From Candidatus Limosilactobacillus merdigallinarum (GTDB lineage Bacteria > Bacillota > Bacilli > Lactobacillales > Lactobacillaceae): a stretch of 64,000 nucleotides of DNA. The stretch is from assembly GCA_019114515.1 (NCBI GenBank), contig DXFH01000024.1:1-64000 (forward strand), given 5' to 3'. A program made the position numbers and the translations under genes. This document shows, one piece after another, positions 8,903 to 16,936 of this stretch (position 1 is the first letter of the stretch; every line of letters starts with the position of its first letter). The notes under the pieces were generated by a model. It saw nothing but the letters and a program-made list of their open reading frames with translations, did no database searches and had not been told where the DNA came from.

Positions 8903-10525
8903 ATGAAGATTAAAAATCCCGTTTTGCCGGGTTTCAATCCAGATCCGAGCATGATCCGGGTTGGCGATACATATTACATTGCTAACTCGACATTTGAATG
9001 GTTCCCTGGCGTGCGTTTGCACGAATCAACCGACATGGTTCACTGGCGCTTATTGCCGTCACCACTGTCAACAACTACTTTATTAAACTTGCATGGTGAT
9101 CTTTCATCAGGCGGAATTTGGGCACCAGACCTTTCTTACCACGACGGTAAGTTTTGGCTGATATTTACCGATGTTAAAACCATGGAAGGACCATTCAAAG
9201 ATTGCATTAACTATTTGACAACGGCCGATAAGATTACCGGTCCCTGGTCAGACCCGATTGAACTCGATGGCACGGGATTTGATGCTTCACTGTTCCATGA
9301 TGACGATGGTCGCAAGTACCTCGTACAGGAAACCTGGGACCACCGGGAATGGAAACCAACTTTTCACGGGATTACGTTGACGGAGTATGATCCCAAAGCG
9401 CAAAAGTTGTTACCAAAAACACGCCGGGTCATTTATGACGGCACTGATGTTGCCTTAGTCGAAGGGCCGCACCTGTACAAGATTAACGGTTACTATTACT
9501 TATTTGCTGCGCAGGGGGGCACCGTTTGGACACACCAAGAGGTGGTTGCTCGCTCAAGGACCCTAGACGCCCACTCATTTGAGACGGAGCCGGGTGATAT
9601 CTTCTTGACGAACTTTGATACCCCGCGGATGCCCATCCAAAAGCAAGGCCATGGTGCCCTGGTTAACACGCCGGCTGGTGAGTGGTATTATGCCTCACTT
9701 TGCGGCCGTCCGTGGCACCACGAAAATGAATCTGTCTTCGATCCACGCGGCTGGTGTTCACTGGGTCGGGAAACCGCCATTCAAAAGGTTGAATTTGATG
9801 ACGATGGTTGGCCGCGTGTAGTTGGCGGGCACGGTGGCATGGTTGAAGTACCAGCGCCAAAAGATGCTAAGCCAATGACGGATGTGCCTGATAATCACTC
9901 GTTTGTAGATCAATTTGACCAACCACAATTGAACCTGGAATGGCAGACTCTGCGGGACCCATTCGATGCCCGCATGGGTCACCAGGGTGATGGCCAGCTC
10001 ATTTTACGGGGCCAACAATCACTATCATCAACGTTTAATGTGTCCTTGATTGCTGCTCGTTGGCAAGCCTTTCACTTCACGGCTGAAACGAAAGTCAGCT
10101 TTGATCCTTATACTTACCAACAAATGGCCGGACTGGTTAACTTCTACAATGATCGTCACTACTCCTGGATCTTTATTACCTATGATGAAGACCGTGATTG
10201 CCGAGTCATTGAAGTTGCTGAAAATAATAACAATCATTACCATTCCTTCTTACGCGATCGGGCGATTGTGATTCCTGATGACGTCCATGCTGTTTACTTT
10301 AAGACGGTGGTTGAAAAGCAATCTTATCACTACGCTTATTCTTTTGATGGTCACGAGTGGCATGATATTGACGTGCAATTGGATGCGGCAGTCTTATCAG
10401 ACGACTATGTTTTACAAAACTATGGTGGCTTCTTTACCGGCGCCATGGTTGGTCTGGCATGTGTAGATTACTCCGGATTCTACCAGCCAGCGACCTTCGA
10501 TTTCTTTAAATATCAAGAGCGATAA
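8903..10525 (+). CDS. xynB: GH43 beta-xylosidase
   Basis: Cleaves xylose from the non-reducing end of xylo-oligosaccharides in the cytoplasm with inversion. 540 aa, the standard length for the two-domain GH43 beta-xylosidases. The catalytic triad is in register with the well-studied Selenomonas enzyme: Asp14 (NPDPS, base), Asp127 (GFDASLFHD, pKa modulator) and Glu187 (LVEGPH, acid). The C-terminal beta-sandwich (about residues 330-540) that closes the active site is present. No signal peptide. Some members also release L-arabinose. It lies 30 bases after the symporter gene. Confidence 0.95.
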   Translation: MKIKNPVLPGFNPDPSMIRVGDTYYIANSTFEWFPGVRLHESTDMVHWRLLPSPLSTTTLLNLHGDLSSGGIWAPDLSYHDGKFWLIFTDVKTMEGPFKDCINYLTTADKITGPWSDPIELDGTGFDASLFHDDDGRKYLVQETWDHREWKPTFHGITLTEYDPKAQKLLPKTRRVIYDGTDVALVEGPHLYKINGYYYLFAAQGGTVWTHQEVVARSRTLDAHSFETEPGDIFLTNFDTPRMPIQKQGHGALVNTPAGEWYYASLCGRPWHHENESVFDPRGWCSLGRETAIQKVEFDDDGWPRVVGGHGGMVEVPAPKDAKPMTDVPDNHSFVDQFDQPQLNLEWQTLRDPFDARMGHQGDGQLILRGQQSLSSTFNVSLIAARWQAFHFTAETKVSFDPYTYQQMAGLVNFYNDRHYSWIFITYDEDRDCRVIEVAENNNNHYHSFLRDRAIVIPDDVHAVYFKTVVEKQSYHYAYSFDGHEWHDIDVQLDAAVLSDDYVLQNYGGFFTGAMVGLACVDYSGFYQPATFDFFKYQER

Positions 10526-10537
10526 TTCGGATTCAGG

Positions 10538-10619
10538 GCGTATTTCAAGCTTGGACGACCTTGATAACGCTCAGTAAAAAGGCCTCCTAATGTTCGCTTG
10601 CCGAACTTGGGAGGTCTTT
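10538..10619 (+). terminator. Two hairpins, the second a terminator, between the GH43 and GH39 genes
   Basis: The second hairpin (10578-10619) is a two-tier stem: ten base pairs outside (10578-10587 with 10610-10619) and five inside, ending in TCTTTG, so it should terminate at least partly. Just upstream is an imperfect stem (10538-10549 with 10560-10570). The pair may let the GH39 and aquaporin genes be expressed at a lower level than the genes before them. Confidence 0.6.
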
Positions 10620-10651
10620 GTGCAACTTACACGTTAATAATGGAGGATAGA

Positions 10652-12103
10652 ATGAATACACACTTTAATAATCAAGCCTTTGAATGCGTTGGCTCAGGCC
10701 GCTTAGGGTTGGCATTAGATCATGAGTACTTGGAAGAATTGGCGTTAGTGCAGCGTGAATTAGGCTTTAAACGGATTCGTTTCCATGGGCTCTTCCATGA
10801 CGATGTTGGCATTTACCAGCAACATGAAGATGAGCAGGGCAATGTCGAAGTTGAATATAATTATACCTACCTGGACCGGATCTTTGACAGCTTCCAGCGC
10901 CTGCACATTAATCCTTGCTTAGAAACCGGCTTTATGCCAGCCAAGCTAGCTAGCGGTCCCGAAACTTTTTCTTATTGGCAAGGCCATATCACACCGCCCA
11001 ACAATGAACAGCGCTGGTTAGACCTCGTTACCACCACCTTGAAGCACCTCGTCGATCGTTACGGGGAGACCGTTTATACCTGGCCGATTGAAATTTGGAA
11101 CGAACCGAATATAGACCAGTTTTGGTCCGGTGATGAGGACGATTACCTGCATTTCTTTGCGATTACCTTTAACGCCATCAAGCAACTTGATGATCGCTTT
11201 ATCGTTGGTGGTCCAGCAATTTGCGGCGTGCAGGATGAAAAATGGATCAAGGACTTTTTAGCTTTCTGTGAAAAGGAAAACCTGCACCCAGACTTCATTA
11301 CTCGGCATTTCTACACCGTCAGTGTTGTACCCACCGCGGGCCACTACCGCTATCCAGAATTACGGGACTTAAAAGAAAGCCTGCACGAACTAGAAACCTC
11401 GCGTAAACTGATTGACCAGTCCAGCTTAAAGGGACTACCGATGTATATCACCGAATTTTCCACCTCCTATTCGCCGGACGCGCCATTGCATGACACCGTA
11501 AAGAACGCAGCCTACGTGGCGGATATGTTGTCGAAAATGGGTGATACTTGTGAGCTATACTCGTACTGGACCTTTGGCGATGTCTTCGAAGAAAAGGGGA
11601 TCCCGTACCAGTTGTTCCATGGTGGCTTTGGCTTATTAGCCGACCATCAGATTAAAAAGCCCACTTACTGGACTTACGTCTTCTACAAGCAATTGTTGGA
11701 TCATTGCACACTGAAGAATGACCATGCAGTAGTCACCAACGATGATCAGGGATGCCAAGCTGGGGTGGTTTGGAATTACCGCCGCGACCATGATGTGGCC
11801 CCGTACTACTATGACATTAAGCAAGATCAATTTGATAGTGCCGTCTTGACTCTACAGCTGGTTGATCAGAACCATGGTAATCCATTGAAGACTTGGCATT
11901 ACTTAGGTGAACCGGCCAACCCGCAAGCAGCGGATGTCAAACTGATAAAGCAGGCCGCTAATCCGGAGATCAAGACGGTAATCCTTCACCGGGGTGAAAG
12001 CTATTCGCTGGCCGTTTCCGCGGATGCAGTGGTCGGCTTCACGGTTAAGCCACGCTCAACGGCGTCAGATAGAGGATTTGATTACACTAAGTTAACAAAA
12101 TAA
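10652..12103 (+). CDS. GH39 beta-xylosidase
   Basis: A retaining beta-xylosidase of 483 aa. The acid/base Glu151 is in the EIWNEPN motif and the nucleophile Glu268 in YITEFS, the two clan GH-A signatures; GH39 members are typically 490-500 aa. No signal peptide. The reading frame is open back to 10598, but GGAGG at 10642-10646 sits 5 bases before the ATG at 10652 and the upstream codons fall in a terminator. It follows the GH43 beta-xylosidase, giving two enzymes with the same nominal reaction but different mechanism and probably different tolerance for substituted oligosaccharides (inference). Confidence 0.9.
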   Translation: MNTHFNNQAFECVGSGRLGLALDHEYLEELALVQRELGFKRIRFHGLFHDDVGIYQQHEDEQGNVEVEYNYTYLDRIFDSFQRLHINPCLETGFMPAKLASGPETFSYWQGHITPPNNEQRWLDLVTTTLKHLVDRYGETVYTWPIEIWNEPNIDQFWSGDEDDYLHFFAITFNAIKQLDDRFIVGGPAICGVQDEKWIKDFLAFCEKENLHPDFITRHFYTVSVVPTAGHYRYPELRDLKESLHELETSRKLIDQSSLKGLPMYITEFSTSYSPDAPLHDTVKNAAYVADMLSKMGDTCELYSYWTFGDVFEEKGIPYQLFHGGFGLLADHQIKKPTYWTYVFYKQLLDHCTLKNDHAVVTNDDQGCQAGVVWNYRRDHDVAPYYYDIKQDQFDSAVLTLQLVDQNHGNPLKTWHYLGEPANPQAADVKLIKQAANPEIKTVILHRGESYSLAVSADAVVGFTVKPRSTASDRGFDYTKLTK

Positions 12104-12127
12104 GAACAGGAGAGGAAGAGTTAAGCG

Positions 12128-12835
12128 ATGAACGGATTTATTGGTGAATTTTTAGGAACCTTTGTCTTAATGGCTACCGGTACGGCGATTGGTGCCGGAA
12201 TCCATTTGAATAAGACGAATAATAGTCATCATGACGACTGGTACTTAATTGCCTTTGGCTGGGGCGTTGCGGTCACAATGGGCGTGTACGTTGCCGGATC
12301 ATATGGCTCTTTAGGACACTTAAACCCGGCAATCACGCTGCCATATGCCATTTGTGGCTTGTTCCCCTGGCACCAGGTTGTGCCTTACATTTTAGGACAA
12401 ATGTTAGGGGCTTTCTGCGGCGCCGTTGTCAACATGATCTTCTTCTGGCCCCAATTTCCCCGGACCAGTGCTAAGGAAGGGAATACAATCGGTATCTTCT
12501 CTACGGTACCAGCGATTCGTTCACCATTTTTCAACTTTTTCTCGGAATTCTTTGCCACTTTTATGATGGTGCTAATCATGTTAAACCTCGGTAACTTTAC
12601 TCAAGGACTAAAACCATTTGTCGTGGGCTTAGTCATCTTCCTGATTGGTTCAGGGTTGGGTACGACCACTGGTTTTGCGCTGAACCCTGCCCGTGACTGG
12701 GGCCCACGAATTGCCTACACGATTGTGCCATTACCGCACAAGGGGAGTGCTGACTGGGCCTACGCCTGGGTACCGCTATTGGGGCCCATGGCTGGCGGCC
12801 TGGCAGCCGCCGCTTTGCAGGTAATGATTCACTAA
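12128..12835 (+). CDS. glpF: Aquaglyceroporin (MIP family)
   Basis: A 235-aa channel with six hydrophobic segments and both pore motifs, HLNPAITL near residue 67 and ALNPARDWGPR near 185; the Asp after the second NPAR is the mark of glycerol-type rather than strict water channels. The start is 24 bases after the GH39 stop and preceded by an AGGAGAGGAAG stretch. Glycerol or small polyol passage is the family role. Its place at the end of a xylan locus might indicate release or uptake of small polyols, but it could equally be a passenger. Confidence 0.88.
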   Translation: MNGFIGEFLGTFVLMATGTAIGAGIHLNKTNNSHHDDWYLIAFGWGVAVTMGVYVAGSYGSLGHLNPAITLPYAICGLFPWHQVVPYILGQMLGAFCGAVVNMIFFWPQFPRTSAKEGNTIGIFSTVPAIRSPFFNFFSEFFATFMMVLIMLNLGNFTQGLKPFVVGLVIFLIGSGLGTTTGFALNPARDWGPRIAYTIVPLPHKGSADWAYAWVPLLGPMAGGLAAAALQVMIH

Positions 12836-13002
12836 CCGTTGTGACTTTTACAAAAGCGCTATGTAAGCAGGTTAGATGGTGGCTATTATGGAACTTGTCA
12901 TTCATGGATAGAAGATTGAATACGAGGAAAGCCTAGACGAACTTGCTTAACTACATAGGTGCTTTAGTTTGCTCATGATACGAGGCATGATTTATGGGAT
13001 AA

Positions 13003-13034
13003 AATGGCTGAGCTGCAAAGCTCGGTCATTTTTT
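13003..13034 (+). terminator. Terminator closing the hemicellulose locus
   Basis: A 12-bp stem (13003-13014 with 13019-13030, one G-U pair) with a GCAA-type tetraloop and following T-run. The 165 bases between the aquaporin stop and this hairpin hold no convincing gene; a short broken frame around 12888-12950 is too degraded to name. Confidence 0.88.
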
Positions 13035-13102
13035 GTGAGAAGCGTTGCCGAGGATATTTATATTTCGTAAAAAATAAATATCAAAATTCTGGAGGAAATA
13101 TT

Positions 13103-13738
13103 ATGGACAGAATCTAATTGAAGCGTAATGCTAAACAGACCCTTTCTGGCAATTGGCAATGGGCAGTTATCTTGACCCTGCTTACTAGTATTATTAGCGG
13201 CGGTATTGGTGGCGTGACATGGGGAATCGGTTACTTTATTGCCGAGATGATTTGGATTGTCTATGACTATGCCGTACTAGATTTTACGAAAGGTACACAA
13301 GAACAGAATTATTTCAATGCAATGTTTTGTGCGTTTACCAATAATCGCTTTATTCCGGTGTTTTTAACCTGGTTGCTGGAATTGATCTTTCTTTGTTTGT
13401 GGAGTTTGTTGCTAATTGTGCCTGGGATTGTTAAGGCAATGGCATACTCACAAGCATTTTATATTGACAAGGACCTGATTGAATCAGGAAAAGATATCCA
13501 AGCCACCGAAGCGATTAAGCGGAGCCGTGAATTAATGGTCGGCCATAAGTGGGAATTTTTTGTTCTTCAACTGAGCTTCATGGGATGGGCAATTCTTAGC
13601 TGCCTGACATTCGGTATTGGTTTCTTATGGCTATTACCATATGTTCACACCACGAACGCTTTGTACTATCGTCAATTAGCCGGTGACCGGTTCCGATCAA
13701 CAGTTGAGAATCCGACGAATGAAATGAAGAGCGAGTAA
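13103..13738 (+). pseudogene. DUF975 membrane protein with a stop at codon 5
   Basis: An integral membrane protein of the DUF975 family, function unknown. A consensus GGAGG (13091-13095) points to the ATG at 13103, but the frame reads ATG-GAC-AGA-ATC-TAA before continuing without a break to 13738. The downstream part is intact for 206 codons, starts at a TTG (13118), and has the family layout: several hydrophobic segments, a polar ERMxG-like stretch (here SRELMVGHKWEFF) and a C-terminal LYYRQL segment. The TAA looks like a point change in an otherwise normal N-terminus. The TTG is 22 bases from the Shine-Dalgarno, so some re-initiation is possible but full expression is unlikely. Confidence 0.75.
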
Positions 13739-13781
13739 GTGTAAAAATTACTAGAGGATGGCAACATTAAGCATCCATGTA

Positions 13782-13934
13782 TTAAATAAACACTCCCAGC
13801 GCGCAACAAATGGCCTTCAGTGTTCCGGTAAAATCGAACACTGGAGTTATTGTTAAATAAATAGGTTCTACATCATTTGCACCGATGAAAACTCCAACAG
13901 TACCGAAAAAAGTAGAACCAAACATAGAAATCAT
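13782..13934 (-). CDS. Possible 50-aa hydrophobic peptide gene, unrecognised
   Basis: A minus-strand frame from ATG at 13934 (second ATG at 13925) to TAA at 13782 encodes about 50 residues rich in Phe, Gly, Ile and Thr, with a first hydrophobic stretch (STFFGTVGVFIGA) and a hydrophobic end (CCALGVFI). Just upstream another frame reads LIGKFAKLIRLAAK, which joins well with a single frame change, so this may be the tail of a decayed short membrane protein. No good ribosome-binding site is seen. It fills the otherwise empty stretch between the DUF975 gene and the terminator at 14023. Confidence 0.25.
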   Translation of the reverse strand: MISMFGSTFFGTVGVFIGANDVEPIYLTITPVFDFTGTLKAICCALGVFI

Positions 13935-14022
13935 ACTTTAGCAGCTAACCTAATTAATTTTGCGAATTTACCAATAAGCCAATAAGGTTGATGGGAAGTA
14001 CTAAAAAAGGCTATTAATAAGT

Positions 14023-14062
14023 AAAAAGGACCATCCTGGCAAATGTGCTAGGGTGGTCTTTC
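14023..14062. terminator. Bidirectional terminator between DUF975 and the aldo-keto reductase gene
   Basis: A strong stem (about 14027-14041 with 14046-14059) flanked by AAAAA on the left and TCTTT on the right, placed between convergent genes. Confidence 0.8.
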
Positions 14063-14078
14063 CTGTCTCTTGGTTTAT

Positions 14079-14933
14079 CTAAATAATTGCTAGTGGTTGC
14101 TTACTTTTTGGCTTTGGAAATTCCTTGGCTAATGCTTCTAATTCATCGTTAGTGAACGCGATCTCACCAGCTGCCACATTGTCTAAGGCATGTGCCGGCT
14201 TGCTAGCTTTGGGAATGGTCAGGACATGGCCATTACGTATAGTCCAAGCCAGCATGATCTGGTAGACGGTCGCATGATGATTGGCGGCCAATTCCTGTAA
14301 TAAGTGATTGTGGATCAGAGTACCCGAAATCGTATCCGCCTCGGCCAACGGGGAGTAGGCGATCAAAGGTACCTGGTGATCTTCCTGCCAAGGAAGCAAA
14401 TCGTACTCAATGCCGCGTTCATCCAGGTTATAGAGGCCCTCATTAGCGACGCAATTGGCTCCATTCGGTAACTGCCACAGCTCTTTCATATCGGCAGTAT
14501 CAAAGTTGGATACACCCCAGGACCTGATTTTACCTTTCTTTTGCATGGCTGCTAGTTCGTTCACGGTTTCGGCTAACGGAATCGTAGCGCTGCGCCAGTG
14601 TAAAAGGTAAAGGTCAAAGTAATCAGTACCCACTAATTGCAGGCTGCGATCAAGGCTGTTTTCCAGTTGCGCATGACTAGCATTGCTAGGTAGCACTTTA
14701 TCAATCAGGAACAGCTGTTGCCGCTTAAAAGGCCGGATCGCTTCCCCGACCAGTTTTTCCGAGCGACCGTTGCCATACATTTCGGCCGTATCAATTGCCG
14801 TGGCACCAGCATTAATGGCTGCCTGCATCGCCTTGATTTCGTCAGAACGGGTAGTCTGTGAATCACCCAAATGCCAAGTACCGATCCCGACCGCCGGCAG
14901 AGTTTGTTGATTAATCGTCACTGTCTTAATCAT
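14079..14933 (-). CDS. Aldo-keto reductase
   Basis: An NAD(P)H-dependent carbonyl reductase of 284 aa in the AKR (alpha/beta)8 family. The catalytic tetrad is complete and at the canonical spacing: Asp48 and Tyr53 (AIDTAEMYG), Lys79 (LIDKVLP) and His112 (LYLLHW). The C-terminal cofactor segment TIPKASKPAH is present. Substrate cannot be told; a xylose or general aldehyde reductase role is possible. A GGAGCG-type site precedes the ATG. Single-gene unit, convergent with the upstream + strand locus. Confidence 0.9.
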   Translation of the reverse strand: MIKTVTINQQTLPAVGIGTWHLGDSQTTRSDEIKAMQAAINAGATAIDTAEMYGNGRSEKLVGEAIRPFKRQQLFLIDKVLPSNASHAQLENSLDRSLQLVGTDYFDLYLLHWRSATIPLAETVNELAAMQKKGKIRSWGVSNFDTADMKELWQLPNGANCVANEGLYNLDERGIEYDLLPWQEDHQVPLIAYSPLAEADTISGTLIHNHLLQELAANHHATVYQIMLAWTIRNGHVLTIPKASKPAHALDNVAAGEIAFTNDELEALAKEFPKPKSKQPLAII

Positions 14934-14986
14934 CGTCGCTCCTTTCGTTGGCTAAGCCTGATGATAATAATCAGAAAAGGTGATGA

Positions 14987-16000
14987 TTAGTCATCCTGGT
15001 AGCGTAAGTCATCAAATTTACGGTGAGCGTTCTGCTTGGCCATACTTTGCGTTTGATAATAAACTTCCTCAGTCCAGATACCAGCACCGCCGGCCTCAAC
15101 TAGCACTTTCACTTGCTGACCGTCAATGGTTTCGGTGTGAACGGCGTAATAAGCCCCGTCACCAGCACCTTGTGTCCAGGTGCGGAGATTTAACCAGTGC
15201 ATCCCATCATGGTCGAAGGTATATCCCCGCATCCAATCTTTCGTCGCATCCTGGATGGCTTTGTTGGTGTAATTATCGTTATTTTCAGCGAAAGCCTTGG
15301 ATTGCTTATAAATATGGTAGGAATGGCCATAAGTCTGGATGGTGTTCTGCCCAAAGGTGATCTGATTATCTTTACTGTACCAGGTCCCTTGCATAGCAGA
15401 TGGGACATTTAAGACGCCGGCATTGCCATACTTGCCGTTACTGGATGAAGAACTGCTGCTTGAACTATCGTCGCCATTGCGTTTGTCGTTTACCTGGGCG
15501 TTTTTGGCTAACTGGTTGGCATATGCGCTTTGGCCGTTCTTATTTAGGTAATTAACCATTGATTTGCGGCTGACCGTGCCTAATTTCTTCGCATCTTTAC
15601 TGCTGGAAGCATTACTGAAGATGTTAACATTATCGCCATCCACCGTATAAACCAGTTTCGATGACTGGTTATTGGCATGAACGTTGTAAGCGACCCCTTG
15701 ACCTTTACTGCTCAATTTGTAGTGGTTAGCATTGTACAAGTCTACTTGCAAGGTGGACTTGTGGGCTGATTTGGCGGTAGTTGCCCAATCCTTACCGTAC
15801 TTGTTGCCGGCGTAGGTAGTTACTACACTGACCATTTGTTGTGGTGACAGGTTATCGGCACTCATTTTTTCGCTGGACTTGCTGGCCAAAAGACTGCTGG
15901 ATGAACTACCGCTGTTGGTTGGTGAACTTTGCGCACCACATCCAGCAAGGGCCAAACAGAGCCCGGCAACAGTCAGCATTGTAACATGTTTCTTATTCAT
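14987..16000 (-). CDS. Lipoprotein, Lreu_0056-like
   Basis: A 337-aa secreted lipoprotein. Signal peptide with a lipobox LALAGC (Cys21) followed by a Ser-rich linker, then a first domain (about 48-165) beginning LSPQQMVSVVTTYAGNKYG that resembles the Lactobacillaceae Lreu_0056-type domain, a second Ser tract (near 177-186), and a C-terminal beta-rich domain (about 190-325) beginning with a GTWYSKDN-like segment. Anchored on the outer face of the membrane. Function unknown. Its own promoter region lies in 16001-16080. Confidence 0.75.
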   Translation of the reverse strand: MNKKHVTMLTVAGLCLALAGCGAQSSPTNSGSSSSSLLASKSSEKMSADNLSPQQMVSVVTTYAGNKYGKDWATTAKSAHKSTLQVDLYNANHYKLSSKGQGVAYNVHANNQSSKLVYTVDGDNVNIFSNASSSKDAKKLGTVSRKSMVNYLNKNGQSAYANQLAKNAQVNDKRNGDDSSSSSSSSSNGKYGNAGVLNVPSAMQGTWYSKDNQITFGQNTIQTYGHSYHIYKQSKAFAENNDNYTNKAIQDATKDWMRGYTFDHDGMHWLNLRTWTQGAGDGAYYAVHTETIDGQQVKVLVEAGGAGIWTEEVYYQTQSMAKQNAHRKFDDLRYQDD

Positions 16001-16112
16001 TATTATGACTCCCCCTTGATTTAATTACATCCTCACTTTATAACAAAATTTGTGGCAAAACAACTAGCAATTAATTAGGAAAGATCTGCTAAAATAATCC
16101 TGAGGTGATCTA

Positions 16113-16859
16113 ATGGAAGTTGAAATCAAACGCGACAATTTGACCCTGCATGGACTGTTAGAAGGTACGTCTACTGTACAAAATGACACCGTCGCCATCT
16201 TAATGCACGGCTTTAAAGGTGATTTAGGCTACGATAACAGTAAGATTTTGTATGCTTTGTCACATGCCTTAAATGATCAGGGACTTGCGACCATTCGCTT
16301 TGACTTTTCCGGAAGTGGCAAGAGTGAAGGGCGTTTTGAAGATATGACCGTCTTCTCTGAAATTCAAGATGGAATTGCAATTATCAATTATGTCCAGAAT
16401 GTCATGCATGCCAAGCATATCTACCTGATTGGCCATTCACAAGGCGGAGTAGTGGCTTCGATGCTGTCCGGATATTATCGCGACATCTTAGATAAACTAG
16501 TATTAATGGCACCGGCTGCCACTTTGAAGGACGATGCCTTAATGGGTGTATGCCAGGGGAGCCACTATGATCCGAATCATATTCCCGCAATAGTGGATGT
16601 ACATGGCTTTAAAGTTGGCGGGGCCTACTTTCGGACTGCCCAATTAATGCCGATCTACGAAACCGCCCAGCATTTCGACCATCCGACTTTATTAATTCAC
16701 GGTTTAGCTGACCAAGTTGTTTCACCAGAAGCGACGAGAAAATATAATGTCATCATGCCGCAAACCGAAATGCACCTGATTGAAGGAGAGGGCCACTTAT
16801 TTAAAGGCCCACAGCGTCCCGCAGTTATCCAGCTGGTGACAAACTTCCTATTAAAGTAG
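16113..16859 (+). CDS. Cinnamoyl (feruloyl) esterase, LJ0536 type
   Basis: An alpha/beta hydrolase of 248 aa, closely similar along its length to the cinnamoyl esterases LJ0536/LJ1228 of Lactobacillus johnsonii. Ser109 in GHSQGG, Asp200 in HGLADQ and His228 in GEGHLF form the triad, each shifted by three from the LJ0536 positions; the insertion domain (about 135-190) that shapes the phenolic pocket is present (MGVCQGSHYDPNHIP). It releases ferulic, caffeic or p-coumaric acid from plant esters, linking it by function to the xylan genes 4 kb away. A GAGGTG site and an extended -10 (TGCTAAAAT, about 16089-16097) lie upstream. Confidence 0.9.
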   Translation: MEVEIKRDNLTLHGLLEGTSTVQNDTVAILMHGFKGDLGYDNSKILYALSHALNDQGLATIRFDFSGSGKSEGRFEDMTVFSEIQDGIAIINYVQNVMHAKHIYLIGHSQGGVVASMLSGYYRDILDKLVLMAPAATLKDDALMGVCQGSHYDPNHIPAIVDVHGFKVGGAYFRTAQLMPIYETAQHFDHPTLLIHGLADQVVSPEATRKYNVIMPQTEMHLIEGEGHLFKGPQRPAVIQLVTNFLLK

Positions 16860-16880
16860 ATATTTGGCTTAACATAACAG

Positions 16881-16930
16881 AAAAGGAGCATAACGTTGAC
16901 GATTATAGTCTGCGTCGTGCTCCTCTTTTC
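16881..16930. terminator. Bidirectional terminator between the cinnamoyl esterase and NhaC-family genes
   Basis: A two-tier stem starting AAAAGGAGCA at 16881 and closing with the complementary TGCTCCTCTTTT by 16929, between convergent genes. Confidence 0.85.
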
Positions 16931-16936
16931 TTAAAT

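Noticed and set aside
12840-12960. Gene remnant and cre-like site after the aquaporin gene
   Set aside because: The frame starting ATGGAACTTGTC is interrupted after seven codons and gives no recognisable protein; the AAAAGCGCT stretch lacks the outer cre bases.
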